Assembly: GCF_030823405.1 (NCBI RefSeq) | Contig: NZ_JAUSXC010000001.1 | Coordinates: 4,137,001-4,201,000 of the forward strand | Reading direction: 5' to 3' | DNA length: 64,000 bases | Source of the DNA: Chryseobacterium ginsenosidimutans | GTDB taxonomy: Bacteria; Bacteroidota; Bacteroidia; Flavobacteriales; Weeksellaceae | Shown here: positions 8,991 through 17,037 of the stretch, in pieces | How positions within the stretch are numbered: the first letter of the stretch is position 1 | Layout of the letters: the number at the start of each line of letters is the position of its first letter | Notes under the pieces: generated by a model | Database searches by the model: none | The model's input: the letters and a program-made list of their open reading frames with translations, nothing else | Told to the model about the DNA's origin: nothing | Made by a program: the position numbers and the translations under genes

Positions 8991-10043
8991 TTATTCTATT
9001 TTCCGGGATAATCTGATTTTCGCTTTTGTGACAGGTAGCTCCTCATTTTCACTTTTTAATGATATGGTTGCAGCAGAATTATCACTATTGATTTTAATCG
9101 TAAGATCTATATTTTTTTCTTTTCCTGATTTTTGAAAAAGATCAAAAATTTCTTTTTCATTAAAAGAATCGATCCACACTGCATATCTGTTTTTGTCTTT
9201 GTCTTGCCAGTAAAAGCCACAGAATTTCGGAACTGCTCTTTTTTTATAGGTATTTTCTTTTAGACTTTCGCCGAAAAGATTTTCCTGCTCACCATTGTAA
9301 TTATTAAATCCGAAATCGATCCATTCTCCGCCTTCAGGAAGTAAAACCACAGGTTTCCAATTATATTTTTCTCTGAAAGCGTCGTAAATTTCCGGAGAAG
9401 GATAGCCTTCCTTTTCTATTCTTGCTTTTAATTCAGGCTTGAATGTTTCATAAGACGGGTCATTCAGCATACGGTCTGCAAAACCTTCTTTCAGCATATA
9501 TTTTGCATTTTCGTATGCCTTTTCCTGAGTTATAATGGTATCATGAGCCTGAAAAACTCCTACTTCCTTCTGATTTCCCGGTCCATTGATCCACAATACT
9601 ACTCTTCCTTTAGGAGCTAATCCTACAACAAAATTACTGTATGTGGTTTTTTTCTTAGTATCCTGATCGATGAAACCTTCTTTAAAAAGCCTACTTATAT
9701 TTTCCTGATCCAGATCCCATTTTCCGGTAAAAAATTTTCTTTCAACAAGAGAATACCATGTAAACTCCAACCTGTGAGGAATTTCCATCTGTTGAGTCTC
9801 TACACTCATCGTACCGCCTTCATTTCCCCAACCTGTATTCTGTGTTCCCCAGATGGCATCAAATCCATAAGTGAAACCATTGGCGATAATGCCTCCGCTA
9901 TAAATTTCCATAGGATATTCCTGTGGTGCAGAGATGGTTCCCGACCAACTGTATTTTTCTTCCATTTTTTTATTTTGACAACTTACCAGTGAGAAACCAT
10001 ATAAAATAAAGAGAATGATAGCCTTCAGTCTACTTATTCCCAT
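8991..10043 (-). CDS. DUF2931 family lipoprotein
   Basis: A 350-aa predicted lipoprotein: signal MGISRLKAIILFILYGFSLVSC with lipobox LVSC (Cys 22). The mature part begins with the DUF2931 pattern YSWSGTISAPQEYPMEIYSGG, and later has LEFTWYSLVERKFFTGKW and a repeat-like second half (AVPKFCGFYWQDKDKNRYAVW). DUF2931 proteins are mostly lipoproteins of unknown function and are common beside T6SS genes in Bacteroidota and Proteobacteria. Its start overlaps the preceding 56-aa gene by 14 bp, which argues for coupled translation. An immunity role against the DUF2235 lipase is possible, since Tle immunity proteins are usually periplasmic, but is unproven. Confidence 0.75.
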   Translation of the reverse strand: MGISRLKAIILFILYGFSLVSCQNKKMEEKYSWSGTISAPQEYPMEIYSGGIIANGFTYGFDAIWGTQNTGWGNEGGTMSVETQQMEIPHRLEFTWYSLVERKFFTGKWDLDQENISRLFKEGFIDQDTKKKTTYSNFVVGLAPKGRVVLWINGPGNQKEVGVFQAHDTIITQEKAYENAKYMLKEGFADRMLNDPSYETFKPELKARIEKEGYPSPEIYDAFREKYNWKPVVLLPEGGEWIDFGFNNYNGEQENLFGESLKENTYKKRAVPKFCGFYWQDKDKNRYAVWIDSFNEKEIFDLFQKSGKEKNIDLTIKINSDNSAATISLKSENEELPVTKAKIRLSRKIE

Positions 10044-10200
10044 GAGACATTATTTTCTTATTGCTTGCTATAACAAGATTTCCTTTGGTAGCTTCTGTAT
10101 TAATTTTCTGCGCAATCTTTTCAGCCTTTTTCCCAACGCTTAAACTGTAAGTATCTTTCACTTTTACAATAATGTTTTTTGCTGTTTTTCTGATTGCCAT
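10030..10200 (-). CDS. 56-aa basic protein between vgrG and the DUF2931 gene
   Basis: A short frame starting at the ATG at 10200-10198, 2 bp after the vgrG stop, and ending TAG at 10032-10030 inside the next gene. The product begins MAIRKTAKNIIVKVKDTYSL and ends NLVIASNKKIMSHGNK; it is rich in Lys and Ala. The two-sided packing (2 bp from vgrG, 14 bp overlap with the DUF2931 start) is what one expects of a real gene in a tight operon. The function is unknown. A small adaptor or chaperone for the spike is a guess. Confidence 0.6.
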   Translation of the reverse strand: MAIRKTAKNIIVKVKDTYSLSVGKKAEKIAQKINTEATKGNLVIASNKKIMSHGNK

Positions 10201-10202
10201 GA

Positions 10203-12134
10203 TTAAAATAATTTCGATTTTTCTGCACTGTTGAATTCAACGATTTTTCCGCTCTGCATCGTCATATTTTCCAGCTCGCTAAACATTGATATTTCTCCAG
10301 CTATTTCATTTGAAGTTTCAGACTGGCGGAAAAAATCTTTCTCCACCATTTCAGATCTTGTATCAGAAGTTTCTCTGATGTCTCCCGCTGCAGTCTGTAC
10401 TATATCGGTTCCTGCCGTAGAGATAATATTGTCGTTTGCCGAGCTTGTGATACTCGCTCCTGCATCAACTGATATTTCTTTTCCTGCAGTAATATTAATA
10501 TTTTCACCGGCATTGAGTGTAAAATTTTTGGGAGCATTCATTGAGATATTACCTTTTCCATCCATGAAAATACTATTCCCACTCGGATCCAAAATCTTAA
10601 CACTGCCCTCTTCATCATTCATCAAAATCCTGATTCCGCTTCTCGTCTGTATCGACTTTACGCGGTTGTCTATTCCGCCACCCAGACCGATACCGCCGTG
10701 GAACATTCCGCCCATCACAAAAGGTCGGTCGGGATGATTGTGTACAAAATTCACCATCACCTGATCACCAACTTCAGGAATCGCTACATAACCACGGTTT
10801 TGCGTGATCTGATCGGTTCCTCCCGCATCGGGACTCATCATTCTGATAAAATGAGTCGTATCATTTGTCTGCCAGTCAAATCTTACCTGTACCCTGCCCT
10901 GTCCTTCAGGATCAGTATTGGAGATCACTGTCGCAATCTGTGGTTCGGCTTTGGGAACCGTGAATTCAGGTTTAGGAAGAAATCCTGTATCTGAAGCTAT
11001 TCCGTGGAAACTACCGCTGTAATGGCCGATCGTGTCGATATCGTGAATCGTTTCCGTTACCATGATTCTTGTGAAATATGACGTTTCATTCGTATCCGGT
11101 TTTCGCATTTCGATATCTACTGCACAGCCTGGATGTAAAAAAGGAACCGTCGTGGAGCCCGAAATATTAAAAACATTTACCGCCTCACTACCCGATGTGC
11201 TTCTCTGTGAATATTCCACATCCAGATGGGTTGTTGCTTTAATGGGAGCCACCCGTAAAGAAGGTGTTTTGTAAATTGTTTCGTTATGCTGATAAGCCGT
11301 TTTGGCTAAATCTCCAACGTGTTGAATCGGAGTTGCTCCGGAAGTAAGCTTCTCATGTTTACTGCTGTTGTATCCGTAGAATTGTGGCTTGGTATGAACG
11401 GCCTTTAATTCCACTTTAATATCATTTGCACTGCTTCCGTAGGTCAGTTTGATGGGTTGGTTTTGCGGCGGAAGTTTTCCGAAGTGAAGAACTTCTCCGT
11501 CGTAATAAAACTGTTCACCATACGCTTCTGCCATTCTTGCCAGATAATTGTAATGCGTCTCATCGTACTGGCTGCTGTAGATAATTTGAGAATAATCGTT
11601 GGTATCGATTCTGATATCAAAACGACTTTTATCTAAGCCCTGTCTGATAACTTCTTCAGCAATAATTCCCATATTAACAGCCTGACTGCCACCAAAGCTC
11701 TGGATATGGGGAGCCCCATCCAATAAAATGGTCGGACTGTACCCCGAGAGGACAATATTCCCAAGACTCATTTTTTCCTGACTGAAACCAACTCCTGTAA
11801 TGACGCCCACAAATGTCCGTTCAGGGCTTTTGTCGATGTCTTTGTAGGAAATAACTGCTGTTAAACGTTTTCCTAAAAACTTATTGGCTTCTTCTAAGGT
11901 ATGGGTTTGGCGGTCGCCTAAAGTATCATGAGCTAAAGTGAGTGTAAACTCATGATGACGCTGTGCGCTTTGTTTGAGTCTGAAATGCTTATAATATTTG
12001 ATAACTTTACCTTCAATAATCAAAGATAATTTTACCAGGCGGTTGATCCCGCTCTGATGATTCGCTGAAATCCCCGAAGCATTCTGCGACGGACGAAACA
12101 CAGAGCCTCCCGATGTTGATGAGGTATTTGACAT
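10203..12134 (-). CDS. vgrG: Type VI secretion spike protein VgrG (TssI)
   Basis: A 643-aa VgrG. I chose the ATG at 12134 (MSNTSSTSGGSVFRPSQ); a frame 15 codons longer exists but begins with an implausible run. The order is the gp27-like half (RLVKLSLIIEGKVIKYYKHF, YDETHYNYLARMAEAYGEQF), the OB/gp5-like domain (VISNTDPEGQGRVQVRFDW, RGYVAIPEVGDQVMVNFVH, DRPFVMGGMFHG), then a Gly/Asn/Ala repeat rod (NISMNAPKNFTLNAGENINI) forming the beta-helix needle. The C-terminal 60 residues after the rod carry no obvious enzyme domain, so this is not an evolved VgrG. It trimerises at the tip of the TssD tube. It lies between tssD and the effector set. Confidence 0.93.
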   Translation of the reverse strand: MSNTSSTSGGSVFRPSQNASGISANHQSGINRLVKLSLIIEGKVIKYYKHFRLKQSAQRHHEFTLTLAHDTLGDRQTHTLEEANKFLGKRLTAVISYKDIDKSPERTFVGVITGVGFSQEKMSLGNIVLSGYSPTILLDGAPHIQSFGGSQAVNMGIIAEEVIRQGLDKSRFDIRIDTNDYSQIIYSSQYDETHYNYLARMAEAYGEQFYYDGEVLHFGKLPPQNQPIKLTYGSSANDIKVELKAVHTKPQFYGYNSSKHEKLTSGATPIQHVGDLAKTAYQHNETIYKTPSLRVAPIKATTHLDVEYSQRSTSGSEAVNVFNISGSTTVPFLHPGCAVDIEMRKPDTNETSYFTRIMVTETIHDIDTIGHYSGSFHGIASDTGFLPKPEFTVPKAEPQIATVISNTDPEGQGRVQVRFDWQTNDTTHFIRMMSPDAGGTDQITQNRGYVAIPEVGDQVMVNFVHNHPDRPFVMGGMFHGGIGLGGGIDNRVKSIQTRSGIRILMNDEEGSVKILDPSGNSIFMDGKGNISMNAPKNFTLNAGENINITAGKEISVDAGASITSSANDNIISTAGTDIVQTAAGDIRETSDTRSEMVEKDFFRQSETSNEIAGEISMFSELENMTMQSGKIVEFNSAEKSKLF

Positions 12135-12271
12135 AATTTCGTGATTGTGTGGTATGATAAATATACAAAATTTATTCAAAGTCGTATAAAATATACAGCT
12201 TTAATATTATGCGAAAGCCAATATTATCGGTCTTTTCTATAAAATTTAACTGATTAATTTCAACAATTCTG

Positions 12272-12299
12272 TGAAAAAAGACTGTCTATAAAGACAGCC
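12272..12299 (-). terminator. Rho-independent terminator after tssD
   Basis: Read on the minus strand: GGCTGTCT, loop TTAT, AGACAGTC, then TTTTTT. The stem has 8 bp with one G-T pair. It lies about 40 bp after the tssD stop and before vgrG, so it probably limits read-through and gives much more tssD mRNA than vgrG mRNA, fitting the need for many tube subunits. Confidence 0.75.
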
Positions 12300-12340
12300 T
12301 TACTTTTGTATATCATTAATACTGAAAAGATAAGATCTTA

Positions 12341-12745
12341 TTAGCTTGACGGCCATAGACCTTTATACGCTGAATTTCCGTAGTTGATTGTTTCTGCACT
12401 TATAACAAAGCTGATCAACATTGAGTTTTCGTCTACAGCATCGAAGTCTACTTCATGCTGAATCACGTACCCGTTTTCCCAGTTTAAAGTGATCAAAGTA
12501 CCTTCCTCGTGAGATTTGTTGAAAGTAATTTCACCTGTTGTAGGCTTGTATTTCCCATTTAGTAAAGATTCAAGGATTTCAGATTTTTCTGTTGCCTCGA
12601 TTGTCACTTTGACCAATGCATTAGAGGGATCTGATGCCACTCTGCCTGAAACGTCGGTAGATCTTGATACGCTGTAATTCAGCTTTAATAATTTCTGACC
12701 TTCGCTGCCGTTGAATTTTAAGATTCCTCTTGAATTTGCTGCCAT
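12341..12745 (-). CDS. tssD: Type VI secretion tube protein TssD (Hcp)
   Basis: A 134-aa protein of the Bacteroidota TssD family, the hexameric ring subunit of the inner tube. It starts MAANSRGILKFNGSEGQKLL, has the typical YSVSRSTDVSGRVASDPSNA loop and ends NYGNSAYKGLWPSS. Length and sequence style match T6SSiii TssD proteins. It is the first gene of the minus-strand operon, followed by a terminator and then vgrG. tssD-vgrG-effector islands away from the core T6SS genes are common, and no tssB/C/F/G/H/K genes are visible here, so the tube would be used with a core apparatus encoded elsewhere. Confidence 0.9.
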   Translation of the reverse strand: MAANSRGILKFNGSEGQKLLKLNYSVSRSTDVSGRVASDPSNALVKVTIEATEKSEILESLLNGKYKPTTGEITFNKSHEEGTLITLNWENGYVIQHEVDFDAVDENSMLISFVISAETINYGNSAYKGLWPSS

Positions 12746-12791
12746 AATAGATAAATTTTAAACAGTTAATATTTTTGTGATTTGATTTAAC

Positions 12792-12822
12792 CAAAGGTAG
12801 ACACACTAGAATGAATTCTTAA
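12792..12822 (-). promoter_or_regulatory. Putative promoter of tssD
   Basis: On the minus strand TACCTTTG (12799-12792) matches the Bacteroidota -7 box TAnnTTTG exactly, 47 bp upstream of the tssD start. The -33 TTTG element is weak (only GTTTA about 20 bp further up). Transcription would begin near 12785, giving a leader of about 40 nt. Confidence 0.5.
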
Positions 12823-13014
12823 ACTTTCATGTTGCTATTTGAGATTTTGTAGTAATTCTACGATTAGTGACGAAAAAATTCTACAAAAAAAATTATTTAT
12901 ACAGCTATAATATAAAAACTCTTAAAATTAAAGCCTCACGGTCTTTGGTATACATAATTTGATTAAATTTACGACTATATACTGAAGGAAAATTAACGTT
13001 AGTCCAAAATACTT

Positions 13015-14043
13015 ATGACAAAGAAAAATGCCACGATCTACGATATTTCAAAAAAAATCAATGTAAGTGTGGCAACTGTTTCCAGAGCTTTAAACGATCA
13101 TCCCAGAATAAGCCAGGCAACAAAAGATTTGGTAAAGAAAACTGCTAAAGAAATGAATTATAAGCAGAATAACCTTGCCAAAGCCCTGAAAAGTGGTGAA
13201 ACAAAAAATGTAGGAATCATCGTTCCTTTCGTAAATACCAATTTCTTTTCATCCGTCATCCGCGGAATTGAAGAAGAACTTTCACCGTTCGGCTATCATG
13301 TAATCATCTGCCAAAGCCACGAAGATGTAAATATTGAAAAAAAACACCTCAATACTTTGCTTAACGCTCAGGTAGACGGAATTTTCATGTCGGTTTCCCG
13401 TACTACGGTTGATACAGAGCATATTCAGCATATTTTAGATACAACCAATACCCCCATCATTTTCTTCGACAGGAAAAAGGATATCCCGGGAATCAGTACG
13501 GTAACTGTCGACGACTATAAAGGAGGTTATATGGCGACTGAGCATTTGATTGAGGAAGGCTACAAAAACATCTGTCATTTTTCAGGTGACTTAAATCTTG
13601 AAATTTATCAGAATCGTTTAAACGGTTATAAACAGGCTTTGACTGATCATAATTTAACCGTAAATGAAGAAAATATCATCTTTACCGGAAGTTCGATCGA
13701 TGCAGGAATTGAAGCAATAAAAACATTGTGGAACAGGAAATCTATTCCGGATGCCATATTTTCCGCCAGTGATTTTGCAGCATTAGGAGCGTGCCAGGAA
13801 TTAAAGAAACGTAAGATTAAAATCCCTCAGGAAGTAGCGGTGATCGGCTTTTCGAATGAGCCTTTTACTCAGTTTATGGAGCTTCCAATGAGTTCAATGG
13901 ATCAGACCCCTGTAATTATGGGAAATATGGCAGGACAGGTTTTCCTGGATAATATTAAAGATAATTCTTCGGGAGTTTCTATTGAAAAGAAGGTTGTGCT
14001 TGCACCGAAGATCTGTGTAAGGAAGTCTTCGAAGAGGAAGTAG
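13015..14043 (+). CDS. LacI-family regulator, probable pectin/uronate regulator
   Basis: A 342-aa LacI/GalR-type repressor. Residues 1-60 form the helix-turn-helix and hinge: ATIYDISKKINVSVATVSRAL, then YKQNNLAKALKSGETKNVG. The remainder is a periplasmic-binding-protein-like sensor domain with GIIVPFVNTNFFSSVIRGIE, VTVDDYKGGYMATEHLIEEG and SMDQTPVIMGNMAG. It is transcribed divergently from tssD and lies 4.5 kb from uxaA. Four palindromes with the central CG typical of LacI operators lie upstream of the pectin genes at 28.3, 29.0, 49.2 and 51.6 kb, which makes it the best candidate to control them, with a uronate or KDG-type metabolite as effector. The link between regulator and sites is inferred; none of the sites lies at its own promoter. 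Confidence 0.85.
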   Translation: MTKKNATIYDISKKINVSVATVSRALNDHPRISQATKDLVKKTAKEMNYKQNNLAKALKSGETKNVGIIVPFVNTNFFSSVIRGIEEELSPFGYHVIICQSHEDVNIEKKHLNTLLNAQVDGIFMSVSRTTVDTEHIQHILDTTNTPIIFFDRKKDIPGISTVTVDDYKGGYMATEHLIEEGYKNICHFSGDLNLEIYQNRLNGYKQALTDHNLTVNEENIIFTGSSIDAGIEAIKTLWNRKSIPDAIFSASDFAALGACQELKKRKIKIPQEVAVIGFSNEPFTQFMELPMSSMDQTPVIMGNMAGQVFLDNIKDNSSGVSIEKKVVLAPKICVRKSSKRK

Positions 14044-14073
14044 TTTTTACTTTAATACTTTTAAAACACTCTT

Positions 14074-14268
14074 AAACCACCCCGTCAAAAATTCTTTCGA
14101 ATTTTCGCCACCCCTCCGAGGGAGGGGAATTTTTGTACCGTATAAGTGCGGTGTGCTTAATTCACATTTAGAAAATATAAGCAAATATTCAATTAAGTTT
14201 GCGAATAAGAATTCCCCTCTTTTGGAGGGGTGGATCGATTTTCAAAGAAAATTGAGACGGGGTGGTTT
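14074..14268. repeat. ~190-bp element with long inverted ends, copy 1
   Basis: Begins AAACCACCCCGTC and ends GACGGGGTGGTTT, a perfect 13-bp terminal inverted repeat. Inner inverted segments follow (CACCCCTCC...GAGGGGAATT on the left, AATTCCCCTC...GGAGGGGTG on the right), around a core with TTTAGAAAATATAAGCAAAT. The right end directly abuts the stop codon of the DUF559 gene (14269). Confidence 0.85.
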
Positions 14269-14685
14269 CTAACACCCATAATTTTCAACAATAAAATCCT
14301 CCAAACTCTTCATCACAACACCCAAATTATTTTTTACATCAAAATCAGTTATTCTAAAAATTCTTAATCCTAAAGATTCCAAATACTTCTGTCTTACTTC
14401 ATCATCATCTTTTTTAAAATCATGACTCCAATCATCAATCTCAATTACCAATCCCAACTTTTTGACATAAAAATCAACAATATAATTTCCGATGATTCTT
14501 TGTCTGTCAAAATCTATACGATAAAAACTTTTAGCTCGAACTTGATTCCAAAAAATCACTTCGCTTAAAATTCCGGCTTTCCGTTTTCCGCTTAATAATG
14601 TTTTTAATTTTGGATTGTATGGAAGGTTTTCCACGAAGTTTTTGTGGATGAAAATTCCGTTGATCCGGGTTAATATTTCTTTCAT
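14269..14685 (-). CDS. DUF559 (Vsr/PD-(D/E)XK-like) endonuclease-domain protein
   Basis: A 138-aa DUF559 protein related to very-short-patch-repair type nucleases. Visible features are LSEVIFWNQVRAKSFYRIDFDRQRI cut short here to its key residues (E at LSE, RQ), the active-site-like strand NYIVDFYVKKLGLVIEIDD (D-x(n)-E-x-D) and the C-terminal strand GLRIFRITDFDV. The gene is sandwiched between repeat copy 1 (touching its stop codon) and copy 2 (35 bp from its start). That arrangement recalls REP elements with their transposase, so the protein may act on, or have been spread with, the repeat. This is inference; DUF559 proteins have no well-established cellular role. Confidence 0.8.
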   Translation of the reverse strand: MKEILTRINGIFIHKNFVENLPYNPKLKTLLSGKRKAGILSEVIFWNQVRAKSFYRIDFDRQRIIGNYIVDFYVKKLGLVIEIDDWSHDFKKDDDEVRQKYLESLGLRIFRITDFDVKNNLGVVMKSLEDFIVENYGC

Positions 14686-14720
14686 TGTGTTTTTTCTTGT
14701 GTTGTAATTTTCAACCTTTT

Positions 14721-14908
14721 AAACCACCTCGTCTTCTTTCTGCGAAAGAATCCACCCCTCCAAAGGAGGGGAATTTTTTGCCACGCATAAACGCGAAGTG
14801 ATTATTTAAATTTAGAAAATGTAAGACAAATATTCTATAAAACCTACACGTAAGAATTCCACTTCTGTGGAGAGGTGAAAATTAGATAGAATTTTTGACA
14901 GATGGTTT
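14721..14908. repeat. ~190-bp element with long inverted ends, copy 2 (degenerate right end)
   Basis: Begins AAACCACCTCGTC, followed by TCCACCCCTCCAAAGGAGGGG, core AATTTAGAAAATGTAAG, then AAGAATTCCACTTCTGTGG and a decayed terminus GACAGATGGTTT. It occupies most of the gap between the DUF559 gene and the next plus-strand gene. Confidence 0.8.
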
Positions 14909-15021
14909 GCTTTTACCAATAATCAATAATTATTTCAGACATTCAAAATTTTTGCTACCTTAGTTTCATTAAATAAAAACACACGATTTTACTTATACAG
15001 TATTAACCCTTAAAATCAAAA

Positions 15022-15510
15022 ATGATGGGATTAACAAATTTGAACTCCACCCATTTGAGCAGTGCAAAAATCACTGCGGCACAGGATGCCATCTCGGCAT
15101 TGGAAAATGCTCTTGCAGAAATTACAACCAACCTTTCAGCCGAAGAACGCAAGCGTTACGGAAGCATCAATGAGCAAAACAAACTTTTTGTAAACAAAGT
15201 CTACGACTACAGCCAGAGCCAGCCCAATCTGAAATCTCCCGAAGTAGATTGGGATGAATTTAACAGAGATTACAGTTCCCGAAACAGCATGGAAGGAATG
15301 ATCAGCAGGCTCGAAAGCCTCATCACCAGAATGAATAATGCCAAGACCCTGCACGATTACGACAATTATCAGTCGGCACTGGTAGAATATTCTTTCTCTA
15401 CCTACAAAGCGGGTACTTCGGCACCCGGGTTTGAAAATAAGTACAAAGATCTAAAGCAGTTTTTTCTGAAAAATTCAACCTCAACTGCTCCACCCGAGGA
15501 GAAAAAATAA
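15022..15510 (+). CDS. Hypothetical protein, 162 aa
   Basis: No family recognised. The protein starts MMGLTNLNSTHLSSAKITAA; a start at the second Met (15025) is equally possible. It lacks a signal peptide, is mostly helical (QDAISALENALAEITTNLSAE, then SMEGMISRLESLITRMNNAK), and ends in a short polar tail (TSTAPPEEKK). The gene has its own terminator 14 bp downstream and stands alone between repeat copies 2 and 3. Codon use looks like that of the genome, with somewhat higher G+C than the neighbours, so it is probably a real gene. Confidence 0.65.
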   Translation: MMGLTNLNSTHLSSAKITAAQDAISALENALAEITTNLSAEERKRYGSINEQNKLFVNKVYDYSQSQPNLKSPEVDWDEFNRDYSSRNSMEGMISRLESLITRMNNAKTLHDYDNYQSALVEYSFSTYKAGTSAPGFENKYKDLKQFFLKNSTSTAPPEEKK

Positions 15511-15523
15511 AACAACAACAATC

Positions 15524-15556
15524 AATACCCTTCCAAATATACGGAGGGGTATTTTT
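15524..15556 (+). terminator. Rho-independent terminator
   Basis: AATACCCTTCC, loop of 8, GGAGGGGTATT followed by TTT. An 11-bp near-perfect stem directly after the 162-aa hypothetical gene. Confidence 0.85.
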
Positions 15557-15582
15557 ATGCTTTCAAACTTTCTTTTAATGGA

Positions 15583-15962
15583 GATTGATACGTTGTGGGA
15601 TACTCAGGAGAAGTTCTTTACTGCTTCCGAAACGTTTCTTATAGGTTGGGAGAAGTTTTTCAGCTATCGGGATATGTTCTTTGATGGTCGGGAGCGGTTG
15701 CTGACTCCTCGCGATACGTTCTGCATAGGTCGGGAGTGGTCTTTTACCTATCCGGAGGTATCTTTTACCTGTCGGGACAGGTTGTAAAAAGTGTCCGGAT
15801 GTATGGATAACCCCATCGGAGGCGTGGAATACCCCGTCGGGCTTCTGATGAACGTATCGGGATAGGTTGTACAACGTATCGGAACCTATACAGAACGTGT
15901 TGCGACTTCTTCGGAACGTGTCGGTTGGGGTTGGGGACGTGGAACTTGGGTTTTTGACGTGA
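15583..15962. repeat. Degenerate 21-bp tandem repeat array
   Basis: Units starting TCGGGA or a close variant recur at 15604, 15625, 15646, 15667, 15688, 15709, 15730, 15751, 15772, 15794, 15816, 15837, 15857, 15879, 15900 and 15921, i.e. every 20-22 bp and mostly exactly 21. Within the unit a GTT or CGTT at +8 to +11 is often kept. Weaker units may continue to about 16020. The array is GC-richer than its surroundings. Because 21 is a multiple of three, long open frames with a 7-residue rhythm appear on both strands; I do not call these genes. Confidence 0.8.
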
Positions 15963-16021
15963 GGGATGGGTTTTTGTTTGTGATTCGCGTGTAGAGATGG
16001 TGTGCTCGTTCTGCACTTTTC

Positions 16022-16213
16022 TAACCACCCCGTCTTTTTTCTTCGAAAAAATCCACCCCTCCGAGAGAGGGGAATTGCGTGACGCATAGTGTGGAAGTGG
16101 TATTTCCATTTTAAAAAATAAAAGTCAAATATTCAACAAAAGTCTACATATGAAAAATTCCCCTCCTCCGGAGGGGTGGCGAAAATTCGAAAGAATTTTT
16201 GACGGGGTGGTTT
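16022..16213. repeat. ~190-bp element with long inverted ends, copy 3
   Basis: Begins TAACCACCCCGTC and ends GACGGGGTGGTTT. The inner left arm TCCACCCCTCCGAGAGAGGGG mirrors the right arm CCCCTCCTCCGGAGGGGTGG. Its right ~60 bp is almost the reverse complement of the left ~60 bp of copy 1, showing that the inverted ends are about 60 bp long. No nuclease gene is attached to this copy. Confidence 0.85.
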
Positions 16214-16338
16214 GTTTTCGCAGGAATTTAGAAATTGTTTGCTAATGTTTGCATCTGAGTGGGTACGATCGAGATGCTCGTACCAGCGTGGGGGCTATTT
16301 ATTATTAACCCTTTATATTTGCATTAGCTAAAATTAAA

Positions 16339-16933
16339 ATGAATGAAAAAATTAAAGTTTTTAATCTAAGTTATCTTTTTCGTCGCAGTACCTTCTTGTA
16401 AAAAGAACATAATAATACAAAGCTGATAGAAAAAACATCAACAAAAAACCTCTCACAGTTGATTCTTTTAGAGATTCACTTGTTCTGAATAAATTTGATG
16501 CTGGATGTATGATTTCTTATTCTAAAAAAGGAGCTAATGAGAATGAGAATATTTTAATGCAAGGAGCTGGAGTTCCAGCTGAAATGGGTAAATCCCTTTT
16601 TATTATGAAAATTGACGGGATATTGCAGCTGTTTCATTCCATGACGAAAGAGATGTAAGGACTGTAAATAAAAACCTAATTAAGGCAAAATTAAGTAACA
16701 AGGATTATGAAGCGGAAGTAATCACATATTGGACAGTATTGTGAAGCATCCGATTCAACTGAACATTTTGGAACAATAAAAATTACTAGGAAAAAGGATA
16801 ATTCTACAATCTCTATTAATTTTGTAGGGGGATAGCTTGCTGAAAGTGTTTTAAGATTCAAAATGAATAAATTAGCATCCCCGATGTCGCGGATTATATA
16901 GTTAAAGATGGCGACTACGTTTATATAGAATGA
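16339..16933 (+). pseudogene. Decayed small lipoprotein gene
   Basis: Fragments of one protein appear in successive frames: MNEKIKVFNLSYLF then a lipobox-like SCKK, then VDSFRDSLVLNKFDAGCMIS and ILMQGAGVPAEMGKSLFIMK, then (after a shift near 16620) DIAAVSFHDERDVRTVNKNL and KDYEAEVITYW, then (shift near 16735) GQYCEASDSTEHFGTIKITR and NSTISINFVGG, and possibly ADYIVKDGDYVYIE up to a stop at 16931. At least four frameshifts are needed, so the gene is dead. The original product would have been a lipoprotein of about 170-200 aa. Its family is not recognised. Confidence 0.7.
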
Positions 16934-17037
16934 TAAAGTTATCTCATGGTTTAGTTTTATACTCGGCTACGGTCGGGATTTTTAATATATTTGATAATGA
17001 ATAATAATTATTTGCTGGACATTGGAGATAGAGTTGC

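Noticed and set aside
10231..10994. Long plus-strand frames opposite vgrG
   Set aside because: Shadows of the vgrG coding strand; the products show no domain and the minus frame has strong family motifs.
12846..12888. Inverted TTTTGTAG...CTACAAAA between tssD and the LacI gene
   Set aside because: Could be an operator or a hairpin, but only 8-bp arms with a 28-bp loop in AT-rich DNA; not enough to call.
15575..16087. Open frames on both strands across the 21-bp repeat array, with 7-residue periodic products
   Set aside because: A period divisible by three keeps frames open by itself; both strands are open at once, no RBS or conserved domain is seen, and units of 20 and 22 bp break the frame rhythm.
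16262..16285. Palindrome GTACGA...TCGTAC after repeat copy 3
   Set aside because: Short isolated inverted repeat without T-run, promoter or gene context.
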